Shown piece by piece: positions 7,356 to 14,728 of a DNA stretch of 64,000 nucleotides; the stretch's first letter is position 1, and each line of letters opens with the position of its first letter. The notes under the pieces are model-generated. The model saw only the letters and a program-made list of their open reading frames with translations. It did no database searches and was not told where the DNA came from. The DNA is from Algoriphagus yeomjeoni. GTDB lineage: Bacteria > Bacteroidota > Bacteroidia > Cytophagales > Cyclobacteriaceae. The stretch is taken from contig NZ_QLLK01000009.1 of the NCBI RefSeq assembly GCF_003259505.1, forward strand, positions 62,001 through 126,000, read 5' to 3'. The translations under genes were made by a program, and so were the position numbers.

Positions 7356-8147
7356 ATGTCAACATATAAAGTACCAACTATGGCCGAGATGGCCGGCAAA
7401 GGAGAAAGTCCAGAAGTCTTATTCTGGGTGGGTTGTGCCGGTTCATTTGATGATAGATACAAAGCCGTAACACAGGCTTTCGTGAAAATCCTAAATAAAG
7501 TAGGAGTGAGCTTTGCCGTTCTGGGTCCTGAGGAGGCTTGTACTGGAGATCCAGCAAGACGTGCCGGAAATGAGTTTCTTTTCCAGATGCAAGCTGTCGC
7601 AAATATTCAGGTGATGAATGGCTACAATATTAAAAAGGTAGTAACTGCCTGTCCGCATTGCTTCAACACCATCAAAAACGAATACCCAGCTTTGGGTGGG
7701 AAATACGAAGTGATTCACCACTCCCAATTTCTTCAGCAACTCATAAATGAAGGAAAAGTAGCGCTGCAAGGTGGAGGAGAGTTCAAAGGAAAGAAAATTA
7801 CCTTCCACGATTCCTGCTATCTAGGCAGAGCAAATAATGTCTATGAAGCTCCTAGAGATGTAATCAAGGCACTTGATGTGGAGCTGGTGGAAATGAAGCG
7901 CTGCAAGACCAAAGGTCTTTGCTGTGGAGCTGGAGGAGCTCAGATGTTCAAAGAACCAGAACCAGGCAAAAAAGATATTAACATTGAGCGCACCGAGGAA
8001 GCTCTGGCCACTGGAGCAAGTACAATAGCAGTTGGCTGTCCATTCTGCCTGACGATGATGACGGATGGTGTAAAGAACAAGGAAAAGGAAGCAGAAGTGA
8101 AAGTCTATGACCTGGCTGAGATGATTGCCAAGGATATGGGAATCTAG
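7356..8147 (+). CDS. CCG-domain Fe-S protein, HdrB/LutA-like
   Basis: A soluble 263-residue protein with two cysteine-rich CCG-type domains. The first is VGCAGSFDD (about residue 25), CTGDPARR and CPHCFNT. The second is DSCYLGRANN, LCCGAGGAQMF and GCPFCLTMM. This arrangement is that of heterodisulfide-reductase subunit B and of lactate and glycolate oxidase Fe-S subunits, which bind a non-cubane cluster. It should be the catalytic or electron-accepting partner of the membrane Fe-S protein just upstream. The substrate is unknown. A degenerate MITE copy begins almost directly after the stop codon. Confidence 0.88.
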   Translation: MSTYKVPTMAEMAGKGESPEVLFWVGCAGSFDDRYKAVTQAFVKILNKVGVSFAVLGPEEACTGDPARRAGNEFLFQMQAVANIQVMNGYNIKKVVTACPHCFNTIKNEYPALGGKYEVIHHSQFLQQLINEGKVALQGGGEFKGKKITFHDSCYLGRANNVYEAPRDVIKALDVELVEMKRCKTKGLCCGAGGAQMFKEPEPGKKDINIERTEEALATGASTIAVGCPFCLTMMTDGVKNKEKEAEVKVYDLAEMIAKDMGI

Positions 8148-8296
8148 ATTAGTAGATAAGCTGTCTTTCAGCCTGTAAGTAGTCAAAAGCATCTAAAGAT
8201 TTGGATATATAAATAACTGAGGCCGCTTCAGTCATACGTCTTCCAGCCAGTAAATCAAAGAAACTATGGTCAGTGGCTTAATTGTAGATAAGCATT
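8148..8296 (-). mobile_element. Degenerate MITE-like element, copy C
   Basis: Reverse-complemented, this stretch aligns along most of its length with copies A and B. The left end gives about 24 of 33 matches. The core GGCTGGAAGAC followed by GAAGCGGCCTCA is nearly identical, and the right end keeps TTACNGG. The terminal repeats are eroded and no target duplication is visible, so it is an old copy. The boundaries are approximate. It starts 1 bp after a stop codon. Confidence 0.65.
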
Positions 8297-8320
8297 TACG
8301 TTTTTCAATGAATCAATTTG

Positions 8321-8353
8321 ACCCTTTTTGCCGTTAGGTAGAAAGGGTTTTTC
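8321..8353 (+). terminator. Possible intrinsic terminator before the 8378 gene
   Basis: A 7 bp stem (ACCCTTT with AAAGGGT) has a 14 nt loop and is followed by TTTTCTT. It would end transcripts from the Fe-S pair, 25 nt before the next start codon. Confidence 0.5.
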
Positions 8354-8377
8354 TTAGCCAAAGTAATAATCACTTGT

Positions 8378-8866
8378 ATGTACGTACCATTTGAAGATAT
8401 TTCAGAAGATTCGAGGGTTTGGATTTACCAGACAGCACGTCAGTTTTCTGCTCAGGAAAAAGAGTTAATCAAAGCTAGATTGTCCACATTCTGCGACGGG
8501 TGGAATACTCACGGCAATAGAATGCCTACCTCGTTTCAGATTTTGGATAATCAGATTTTGGTGCTGGCAGTGGATGAGTCTGGGTTGGGAGCTAGTGGTT
8601 GCTCGATCGATAGTTCAGTCAGAACATTGCGAGAGTTGGAGAGTGAGATTGAAAATAATATCACAGATCAAGGCAAAGTGACATTTAAATCCAACTCAGG
8701 TGAAATCAACGTAGCTTCTGCTCTAGGGATCAAGTCAAAAGTCACCTCTGGTGAGATTGATTCGCAAACCTTCGTGATCAACCCGCAGGTGAAAAGCAAA
8801 AAAGACCTGGAGAGTGTGTGGATTTTGGCAGGGAATAGTTGGCTGAACCGATACTTTCCAAATTAA
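8378..8866 (+). CDS. Conserved Bacteroidota protein, often labelled 'ABC transporter ATPase'
   Basis: The 162-residue soluble protein (MYVPFEDISEDSRVWIYQ at the start) belongs to a small family commonly annotated as an ABC transporter ATPase. It has no Walker A, signature or Walker B motif, so that name is not supported here. Conserved parts visible are ALVLAVDESGLGASGCSIDSS-like text around residues 66-85 and a C-terminal DLESVWILAGNSWL. It follows the Fe-S pair in the same direction, as in relatives, and precedes the PorE-like gene. Real function unknown. Confidence 0.8.
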   Translation: MYVPFEDISEDSRVWIYQTARQFSAQEKELIKARLSTFCDGWNTHGNRMPTSFQILDNQILVLAVDESGLGASGCSIDSSVRTLRELESEIENNITDQGKVTFKSNSGEINVASALGIKSKVTSGEIDSQTFVINPQVKSKKDLESVWILAGNSWLNRYFPN

Positions 8867-8885
8867 TTTAGTAATATTCAGAATA

Positions 8886-9022
8886 GATCATCAATCTCCC
8901 TTTCAGATGAAATCGAGCATGACTCAAGGATCATATACTTGGAAATTTATTTATCATGTAAGGTTCTCCAGAAACGAGTTTAAGACAGGCTGTATGGCCT
9001 ATGAAAATCAAAATATAAACAG
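8886..9022 (+). repeat. Dispersed 5' leader repeat, copy 1
   Basis: The region upstream of the PorE-like gene shares a block with 48346-48462 upstream of aroQ. ATCATCAA is followed after about 14 nt by a matching segment (GAAATCGAGCA, one mismatch, GACTCAAG) and weaker similarity down to a shared AAAATCAA near the start codon. The limits are approximate. Confidence 0.55.
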
Positions 9023-10954
9023 ATGAAAAACCATTTTTTGTGGATTTGTCTTTTACTCCTCGTAGGAGTGAGTTCTTGCAAGAGCCTTCAGGAAAAAGGG
9101 AATGAGCAGTTTCTCTCTGGGCAATATCAGTACGCTATCAACTCTTTTTCCCAAATACTGGCAGACGACCCTGACAACAAAGAGGCAAATCAGGTCATAG
9201 CTGAGAGTTACAGACTTTCTAATCGGATTGAAGATGCTGCGCCTTATTACGAGAAGCTGGTAGAAGAGGACCCTACTTTTGAAAGCTATTACCGCTTGGG
9301 CCTAAGTTTGAAAGCTCAGGGTAAGGACGAGGAAGCTAAAGAAGCTTTCGAGAAAGCAAAGGGCTATACTCAGGATGAGACTTTTTTAGCGGAGACCCAA
9401 CGCCAACTAGAAGCAATCAAATTATCTGAGGGAATCGAAGATTACTGGCCGTATCATGAGCTGTTGAACTATAAAGACTTAAATACGGCAGGACCAGATT
9501 ATGCACCTGTCATTTCGGAAGATTTTATATACTTTACTTCCGGACGACAGGCCAGCGGACTTTACCCTGCTGATGGATCTCCCTATACCAAATTATTCAG
9601 AGCTAGAGCTGACGGACTTCGGGTAGATGTGAGCGGTGCTCAGGCGCTTCCCGAATTCAAAAATGAAGAGGGGTTGAATCAGGCTGCCATTGCGATCAGT
9701 CCGGATGGAAACACCATTATTTATGCCCGCGGTAATTCTACTTCAGATAAGGATCTTCCTGAAACTGCGCTTTTTGTTTCATACTTCCGAGGTGGAGGCT
9801 TTACCCAGCCGATTTGGATGCCTGTGAATGAAGATGAGTTTTGGTGGAATTCCACTCCAGCTTTCTCCGAAGATGGAGAGGAATTGTATTTTGCTTCGAA
9901 CAGACCAGGAGGATATGGAGGAATTGATTTGTACAAAGCCACGAAGTTGGCAAACGGTGACTTCGGCAATCCAAAGAACCTAGGGCCTACTATTAATACG
10001 CCTGGCAATGAGCTTTTTCCTAGACCAATGGGAGATGGTAAATTCTTCTTTTCCTCGGATGGACATCCGGGCTATGGGAAACTTGATCTTTTCGTAGCCG
10101 AAAAAGATGCTTCTGGAACACAGGTAGTTAAAAACCTTGGAGAAAACTTCAACAGCAACAATGATGATTTCTCACTTTTCTTCACAGATTATCCAAAAGC
10201 TGGTTTCATTTCATCCAACCGTGAAGGCGGAATTGGAGATGATGATATTTACTTCTTTGAGGATAAAACTCCTAAGCCAAAAATCATCAATGTATTGCTG
10301 AATGTTTATACCAAGCAGCGTGTAGCAGGAGAGGATGATGCTGTTTTGGAGCAAGCTAGAGTGGTTCTTTACGATAGTTTGAATAAGCAAGCTGGGGGAG
10401 ATTTTTCTAATACTAGCGGTCGCGTGAGATTTACTTTGACACCGGATTCTGACTTTACGATTATCGCTTCCAAGAGTGGATATTTCTCTAAGTCAATTCC
10501 TTATACCACTACTGGAAAGACTCCTGATATTTCTACGCTTGTACAGGATGTGACTAACATTACCTTGGATACCACGATTGTATTGGATCAGCTGGTACTT
10601 GATCGTTCCATCGTTTTGGAAAATATTTATTATGATCTGGATAAAGCGGAGATCAGGCCTGATGCTGCTGTGGAGTTGGATAAATTGGTACAAATACTTA
10701 AAGACAATCCTTCAATCACAATCGAATTGAGTTCACATACCGATGATAGATCGAGTGATGCTTATAATCAGGATTTGTCTCAACGTAGAGCTCAATCTGC
10801 TGTAGATTACATCGTCTCTCAAGGTATTTCTGCAGACAGGTTAGTTGCGAGAGGCTATGGAGAAAGTCAGTTGATTATCGAGAATGCGAGTACAGAAGAA
10901 GAGCATCAGACGAATAGAAGAACTGAGTTTAAGGTGATTGAAATTAAAGAATAG
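9023..10954 (+). CDS. PorE-like outer-membrane lipoprotein: TPR, WD40-like propeller, OmpA domain
   Basis: The 643-residue product has a lipoprotein signal (LLLVGVSSC, lipid-bearing Cys19). TPR repeats follow (about 20-135). Next comes a PD40/WD40-like beta-propeller (about 150-430, with SPDGNTIIYARG, SEDGEELYFASNRPGG and SNREGGIGDDDIYFF). After that is a carboxypeptidase-like regulatory domain (about 430-520) and a C-terminal OmpA peptidoglycan-binding domain (YYDLDKAEIRPDA, SSHTDDRSSDAYN). The same domain order defines PorE, which anchors the type IX secretion system to peptidoglycan. Several paralogues with this layout exist in Bacteroidota, so PorE itself is likely but not certain. The gene is preceded by a dispersed leader repeat at about 8886-9022. 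Confidence 0.85.
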   Translation: MKNHFLWICLLLLVGVSSCKSLQEKGNEQFLSGQYQYAINSFSQILADDPDNKEANQVIAESYRLSNRIEDAAPYYEKLVEEDPTFESYYRLGLSLKAQGKDEEAKEAFEKAKGYTQDETFLAETQRQLEAIKLSEGIEDYWPYHELLNYKDLNTAGPDYAPVISEDFIYFTSGRQASGLYPADGSPYTKLFRARADGLRVDVSGAQALPEFKNEEGLNQAAIAISPDGNTIIYARGNSTSDKDLPETALFVSYFRGGGFTQPIWMPVNEDEFWWNSTPAFSEDGEELYFASNRPGGYGGIDLYKATKLANGDFGNPKNLGPTINTPGNELFPRPMGDGKFFFSSDGHPGYGKLDLFVAEKDASGTQVVKNLGENFNSNNDDFSLFFTDYPKAGFISSNREGGIGDDDIYFFEDKTPKPKIINVLLNVYTKQRVAGEDDAVLEQARVVLYDSLNKQAGGDFSNTSGRVRFTLTPDSDFTIIASKSGYFSKSIPYTTTGKTPDISTLVQDVTNITLDTTIVLDQLVLDRSIVLENIYYDLDKAEIRPDAAVELDKLVQILKDNPSITIELSSHTDDRSSDAYNQDLSQRRAQSAVDYIVSQGISADRLVARGYGESQLIIENASTEEEHQTNRRTEFKVIEIKE

Positions 10955-11010
10955 TAGATTCAAAGCAGTTTTAAAACCGGTCGTGTGACGCGAACGGTGG
11001 CTAAAAAATA

Positions 11011-11048
11011 AAAAGAGCCTGATCGAAGCGATTCGATCAGGCTCTTTT
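11011..11048. terminator. Bidirectional terminator between convergent genes
   Basis: A perfect 17 bp stem (AAAAGAGCCTGATCGAA and its complement) has a 4 nt GCGA loop and is flanked by T-rich sequence on both strands. It lies between the PorE-like gene (plus) and ypdA (minus), and can serve both. Confidence 0.92.
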
Positions 11049-11091
11049 GTTTTAATTAGGTGCTTAGTCCAGCAGCATAGTCTAATACTTT

Positions 11092-12081
11092 TTACTTGAT
11101 ACCTCTCACTTTTGACTTCTCCACAATATCTTTCACAATCATCCCTGCATGTACCACACTGTTTTCAATAAAGAACTCTCTGGTATTGAGACCTCCACAA
11201 ACCACGCCAGCAAGATAAACACCCGGTACATTTGATTCGTGCGTCTGTCCATTGTACTCAGGTTGGCATTTTTCATCTTCACTTAATTTTACACCCAATT
11301 GATTCAATAATCCGAAATTAGGTTTGTAACCAGTCATTGCTAAGACAAAGTCATTTTCTATTGTCACTTCACCTTCCGGAGTAGTAATGACAACTTCATG
11401 CTCACGGATTTCTTTGAGTGTCGATTTGGTAAAAGCTTTGATGGATCCTTCTTTGATGCGGTTTACGATGTCTGGTCGAACCCAGTACTTTACTGCCTGA
11501 TCCACCTCATCTTCCAGCAAAACCATACTTACCTCAGCGCCTTTTCTCCAAGTCTCGAGTGCTGCATCTACTGCGGAATTTGCTCCTCCTACTACTACAA
11601 TATTTTGGTTGATGAATGGCCAGGGCTCTTTGTAGTAATGCTTAACTTTGGGTAAATCTTCGCCCGGGATGTTCATCAGATTTGGCAAGTCGTAGAAGCC
11701 CGTAGCCATTGCTATATTCTTTGCCAGATATTCATCCTTGGACGTTTTGATATGGAAGAGCTCCTCTTTTTTCTCCAAAGTCTCAACGGGCTCATAGAGC
11801 TTGATATTTAGATTAAAGTGGGAAAATATTCTGCGATAATATTCTAACGCTTCTGTTCTAGTCGGCTTATTTCCAATTGACATAAAGGGAATATTAGCCA
11901 TTTCCAATCGGTCAGAAGTGGAGAAAAAAGTCATGTTGATTGGGTAATTATAAATAGAATTAGTCAATGCGCCTTTTTCAATAATCACATAATCCAATCC
12001 TGCTTTTCCTGCTTCCACGCCGCAAGCAAGACCAATAGGTCCGCCACCGACGATGAGCAAATCATATATTTTTTCTGCCAT
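11092..12081 (-). CDS. ypdA: YpdA family bacillithiol-disulfide reductase
   Basis: A 329-residue FAD/NAD(P)-dependent oxidoreductase. The FAD-binding GGGPIG lies at about residue 12. A second nucleotide-binding VVVGGANSAVDAA lies at about 162-174, and there is a C-terminal VYLAGVVCGGLNTREFFIENS. The fit is to YpdA, which reduces oxidised bacillithiol with NADPH; it is not a thioredoxin reductase because the CxxC pair is absent. Bacteroidota of this group make bacillithiol-type thiols, which agrees. It lies 6 nt downstream of the NRDE gene and is probably co-transcribed with it. Confidence 0.88.
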   Translation of the reverse strand: MAEKIYDLLIVGGGPIGLACGVEAGKAGLDYVIIEKGALTNSIYNYPINMTFFSTSDRLEMANIPFMSIGNKPTRTEALEYYRRIFSHFNLNIKLYEPVETLEKKEELFHIKTSKDEYLAKNIAMATGFYDLPNLMNIPGEDLPKVKHYYKEPWPFINQNIVVVGGANSAVDAALETWRKGAEVSMVLLEDEVDQAVKYWVRPDIVNRIKEGSIKAFTKSTLKEIREHEVVITTPEGEVTIENDFVLAMTGYKPNFGLLNQLGVKLSEDEKCQPEYNGQTHESNVPGVYLAGVVCGGLNTREFFIENSVVHAGMIVKDIVEKSKVRGIK

Positions 12082-12087
12082 TAGGTC

Positions 12088-12852
12088 TTAGGTTTGATCG
12101 AGTTGAAATTGGAAATCCGTGTCATCATATAACTCGGGATTCCATTGGTAGCTTCGTTGTTTGAGCTGCACCAGCCCAGACGTATGTTGAACCACGGCAG
12201 ACGCCGAAACCGTTCCATAATTTCCTGACATTCTGATTAATTGTGCAGAAAGAGAAGTTTCCATTTCCAACGGCACTCCTGTATCAGGTAATTTCTCTTT
12301 CGGATAGGTCTCAGTTGACTTCAAAATGGATAAAAGGTCTGCGGTGGAAAAGGCAGTTTGGGTTAGTTGCTTAAGTTGAGTTTTGGCCAATTCAACTTTT
12401 GGCCAAGGATCATGTAATAAACCATTGCTAAGTCCGTAAATCCCAGGCTTCAATTCCAGAACTTCAGGTGCGTAATTACTCAAGTAAAAAAGCTTGTGTC
12501 CATCGCTCACCAGCAAATTGAAGCCGTCATAAAGGTTTTGGTTCTCTTGAATGCCTTTCAAATACTCTTCAGGAGTGATATTAGTTTCCAGCCAATCTTG
12601 GACTAGTTTGCCTCTGCTAATTTTAGGACTCCTAGGATTGCTGAAATCCCGATAGTTGGTCAGTAAAGACCATCTGCCATTTGGGTGAAAACCCATCCAA
12701 GTACCGCCACTTCTCAGGTCTTTTCCGGCATAAAAACCAGATTTCCAAAGATGGATTTTTTCGCTAGGCCGATCGAAAAACTCATCTCGATTGGCACTGA
12801 TGATTAAAGGGAACTTGGGATTATTTTTCCAGGAAAAAGCTACAAGACACAT
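12088..12852 (-). CDS. NRDE family protein (TANGO2-like)
   Basis: The 254-residue protein starts MCLVAFSW. Cys2 would become N-terminal after Met removal, as in Ntn-hydrolases, and the name-giving NRDE lies in SANRDEFFDRPS (about residues 20-23). Further conserved text includes RSGGTWMGFHPNGRWSLLTNYRD and a YGTVSAS segment near the C-terminus. The family includes TANGO2, linked to haem handling in eukaryotes; the bacterial role is unsettled. It is the upstream gene of a two-gene unit with ypdA. Confidence 0.87.
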   Translation of the reverse strand: MCLVAFSWKNNPKFPLIISANRDEFFDRPSEKIHLWKSGFYAGKDLRSGGTWMGFHPNGRWSLLTNYRDFSNPRSPKISRGKLVQDWLETNITPEEYLKGIQENQNLYDGFNLLVSDGHKLFYLSNYAPEVLELKPGIYGLSNGLLHDPWPKVELAKTQLKQLTQTAFSTADLLSILKSTETYPKEKLPDTGVPLEMETSLSAQLIRMSGNYGTVSASAVVQHTSGLVQLKQRSYQWNPELYDDTDFQFQLDQT

Positions 12853-12865
12853 GGCTAAAAATAAA

Positions 12866-12890
12866 GAAAAGGGCCGGAATTTCCGGCCCT
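12866..12890 (-). terminator. Terminator of the old yellow enzyme gene
   Basis: A 10 bp inverted repeat (AGGGCCGGAA with TTCCGGCCCT) is almost continuous, followed on the minus strand by TTTTCTTTATTTTT. It sits in the 45 bp gap between the OYE stop and the NRDE start, so the latter needs its own promoter. Confidence 0.82.
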
Positions 12891-12897
12891 AGGGTGA

Positions 12898-14010
12898 TTA
12901 TCCAACTTTTAATTCTTCAATGCTGGGGTAATCAGTGTACCCTTTTTCTCCAGGTGTGTAATACGTGTCTTTATCAGGACTAGCTAGTTCTGCATGCTCA
13001 GCAAAGCGCTCTACTAGGTCTGGATTGGAAATATATAACGTGCCAAAAGCCACGGCGTCAGCATATCCTTCTTCAATCACTTTGTTTCCTTTCTCTTGGT
13101 CAAAACCAGCATTAATGACCAAAGTTCCTTTAAATAACGGTCTGAAATGCTTGGCTATTTCACTTACTAAATATGGAATGTCTGAAACATCCGAAAATGG
13201 CTCAGATAAGTGTAAATAGGCAAGATCGTAGGAATTCAATTTTTCAACGATGTATTCAAAAGTTGGGATAGTTTCCTCATCAGCTTCCATTCCAAAAACC
13301 CCATTAAGTGATGGGTTTAATCTCAATCCGATTTTTTGCTCTGGCATCACTTCTTTTAGCGCATCAATAATTTCAAAAAGGATTTTTGCTCTATTCTCGA
13401 TTGATCCCCCATATTCATCCCTTCGGGTATTACTGGTTGCATTAAAAAATTGATGTAGTAGATAGCCATTTGAACTGTGAATCTCAATTCCATCAAAACC
13501 TGCCTCCATTGCATTTTTACCAGCATTTTTAAAATCCTGAATCGTTTGCTTAATTTCTGCACGGGTCATTTCTTTCGGAGTGACAGTATCTTTAAAACCT
13601 TCCGGAGTATAGGATTTTTGATGCGGATTGATTGCGGAAGGTGCCAATGGCAATTCTCCACCATGAAAATCTGGATGCGAGATTCTTCCTACATGCCATA
13701 ATTGTATGAAAATTTTTCCATCCTTATCATGCACTGCTTTTGTGACTCCTTTCCATCCTTCTACTTGTGCAGCTGAATAAATTCCAGGAGTATTAATGTA
13801 GCCTACTGCTTCTTTGGAAACTTGGGAGCCTTCCGTAATAATAAGACCAGCAGATGCTCGCTGTGCGTAATATTTCTCGTGAATATCAAAAGGTTTATTC
13901 GATGGATTATCTGCACGACTTCTAGTCATCGGGGCCATCCATACTCTATTTTTTAACTCTAGTCCACCTGCTAGTGAAATAGGTTTTAACAATGCTTGAT
14001 CGTAATTCAT
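12898..14010 (-). CDS. Alkene reductase, old yellow enzyme (NemA) family
   Basis: An FMN-dependent ene-reductase that reduces activated C=C bonds with NADPH. The fold signature begins NRVWMAPMTRSRAD. The substrate-binding pair lies in EIHSSNGYLLHQFF (H-x-x-N), followed by RRDEYGGSIENRAK and an FMN-phosphate region with AFGTLYISNPDL. I chose the Met at 14010 (MNYDQALLKPI), which gives 370 residues and aligns with family N-termini. The frame is open for 14 further codons to 14052. It ends at the terminator at 12866 and stands as a single gene. Confidence 0.9.
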   Translation of the reverse strand: MNYDQALLKPISLAGGLELKNRVWMAPMTRSRADNPSNKPFDIHEKYYAQRASAGLIITEGSQVSKEAVGYINTPGIYSAAQVEGWKGVTKAVHDKDGKIFIQLWHVGRISHPDFHGGELPLAPSAINPHQKSYTPEGFKDTVTPKEMTRAEIKQTIQDFKNAGKNAMEAGFDGIEIHSSNGYLLHQFFNATSNTRRDEYGGSIENRAKILFEIIDALKEVMPEQKIGLRLNPSLNGVFGMEADEETIPTFEYIVEKLNSYDLAYLHLSEPFSDVSDIPYLVSEIAKHFRPLFKGTLVINAGFDQEKGNKVIEEGYADAVAFGTLYISNPDLVERFAEHAELASPDKDTYYTPGEKGYTDYPSIEELKVG

Positions 14011-14277
14011 TTCGAAAGTTGGTTTGATTTCAAAAATTCCGTGTCTATACAACTAATGTCGAGACGGTAAAGTTCATTGAAAATCCTAAATATTTGTCTC
14101 TAGGCATAAATCGTAATTCTTTCTATTATGCCTTCAAAACCTTTCCAATGAATAAAAACGAACACATTTTTGTCATAATAGCGCGTGACGATCGGGTTAT
14201 TTATTTGCCTTATAATATTTCTTAAGTTTATTTAATCATGATAAAATACTGATAAACAGTTTTTTAACACTTTTTAA
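14011..14277. other. Divergent intergenic region upstream of the blaI-like gene
   Basis: AT-rich, with no gene. It separates the minus-strand OYE gene from the plus-strand BlaI-type regulator. Its right edge merges into the operator and promoter cluster at 14278-14347. Confidence 0.5.
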
Positions 14278-14347
14278 TACGATTATTATCGTAGATATTT
14301 TGAACTTACGATTCTCTTCGTATATCTTTGCTACGAAAGTTATCGTA
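14278..14347 (+). promoter_or_regulatory. Three palindromic operators for the BlaI-type repressor
   Basis: Three 16 bp palindromes of the form TACGA-N6-TCGTA lie at 14278-14293 (TACGATTATTATCGTA), 14307-14322 and 14332-14347. Their starts are 29 and 25 bp apart. They overlap the promoter spacer and the expected transcription start. They sit 9 nt before the repressor start codon, so autorepression is very likely. Confidence 0.85.
14299..14330 (+). promoter_or_regulatory. Promoter of the blaI/blaR1-like operon
   Basis: TTTG at 14299-14302, then 20 nt, then TATCTTTG at 14323-14330 matches the Bacteroidota promoter. Operator 2 fills the spacer and operator 3 covers the expected start site near 14337. 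Confidence 0.75.
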
Positions 14348-14356
14348 TAAACTCCT

Positions 14357-14728
14357 ATGAGTAAGCCTACCGAATCAGAATTAGAAATACTTTCCCTATT
14401 GTGGGAAATGAAGGAAGCCAGCGTCCGCCAGGTACATGAGCGACTTTCAGAGACAAAAGATACTGGCTATACGACTACGCTGAAGACCATGCAGAACATG
14501 CATGCCAAGCAGATGGTCAGTAGAAATGAAACCCAGCGCACACATATCTATAGTCCAGCTACGAATCAGAAGGACACTCAGAAATCGCTGCTTAAGAATT
14601 TGGTAACAACTGCTTTTGGTGGTTCTGCGCAAAAATTGGTACTCCAGGCATTGGGTGAAGAAAACCCTTCCAAAGAGGAATTAGATGAAATAAGGGCATT
14701 TTTAGACCAACTAGAAAATAAGAAATAA
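14357..14728 (+). CDS. BlaI/MecI/CopY family transcriptional repressor
   Basis: A 123-residue winged-helix repressor. The N-terminal domain (TESELEILSLLWEMKEASVRQVHERL, then a recognition region TGYTTTLKTMQNMHAKQMVSR) is typical. The C-terminal part (about 80-123) mediates dimerisation and is the site cleaved when the partner protease is activated. It is translationally coupled to the membrane protease gene (1 nt overlap), and three palindromic operators lie just upstream. It probably represses its own operon until an envelope signal is sensed. It need not concern beta-lactams. Confidence 0.93.
   Translation: MSKPTESELEILSLLWEMKEASVRQVHERLSETKDTGYTTTLKTMQNMHAKQMVSRNETQRTHIYSPATNQKDTQKSLLKNLVTTAFGGSAQKLVLQALGEENPSKEELDEIRAFLDQLENKK

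Noticed and set aside
8378..8866. ABC transporter ATPase, the name usually given
   Set aside because: No Walker A, Walker B or signature motif is present in the 162 residues.
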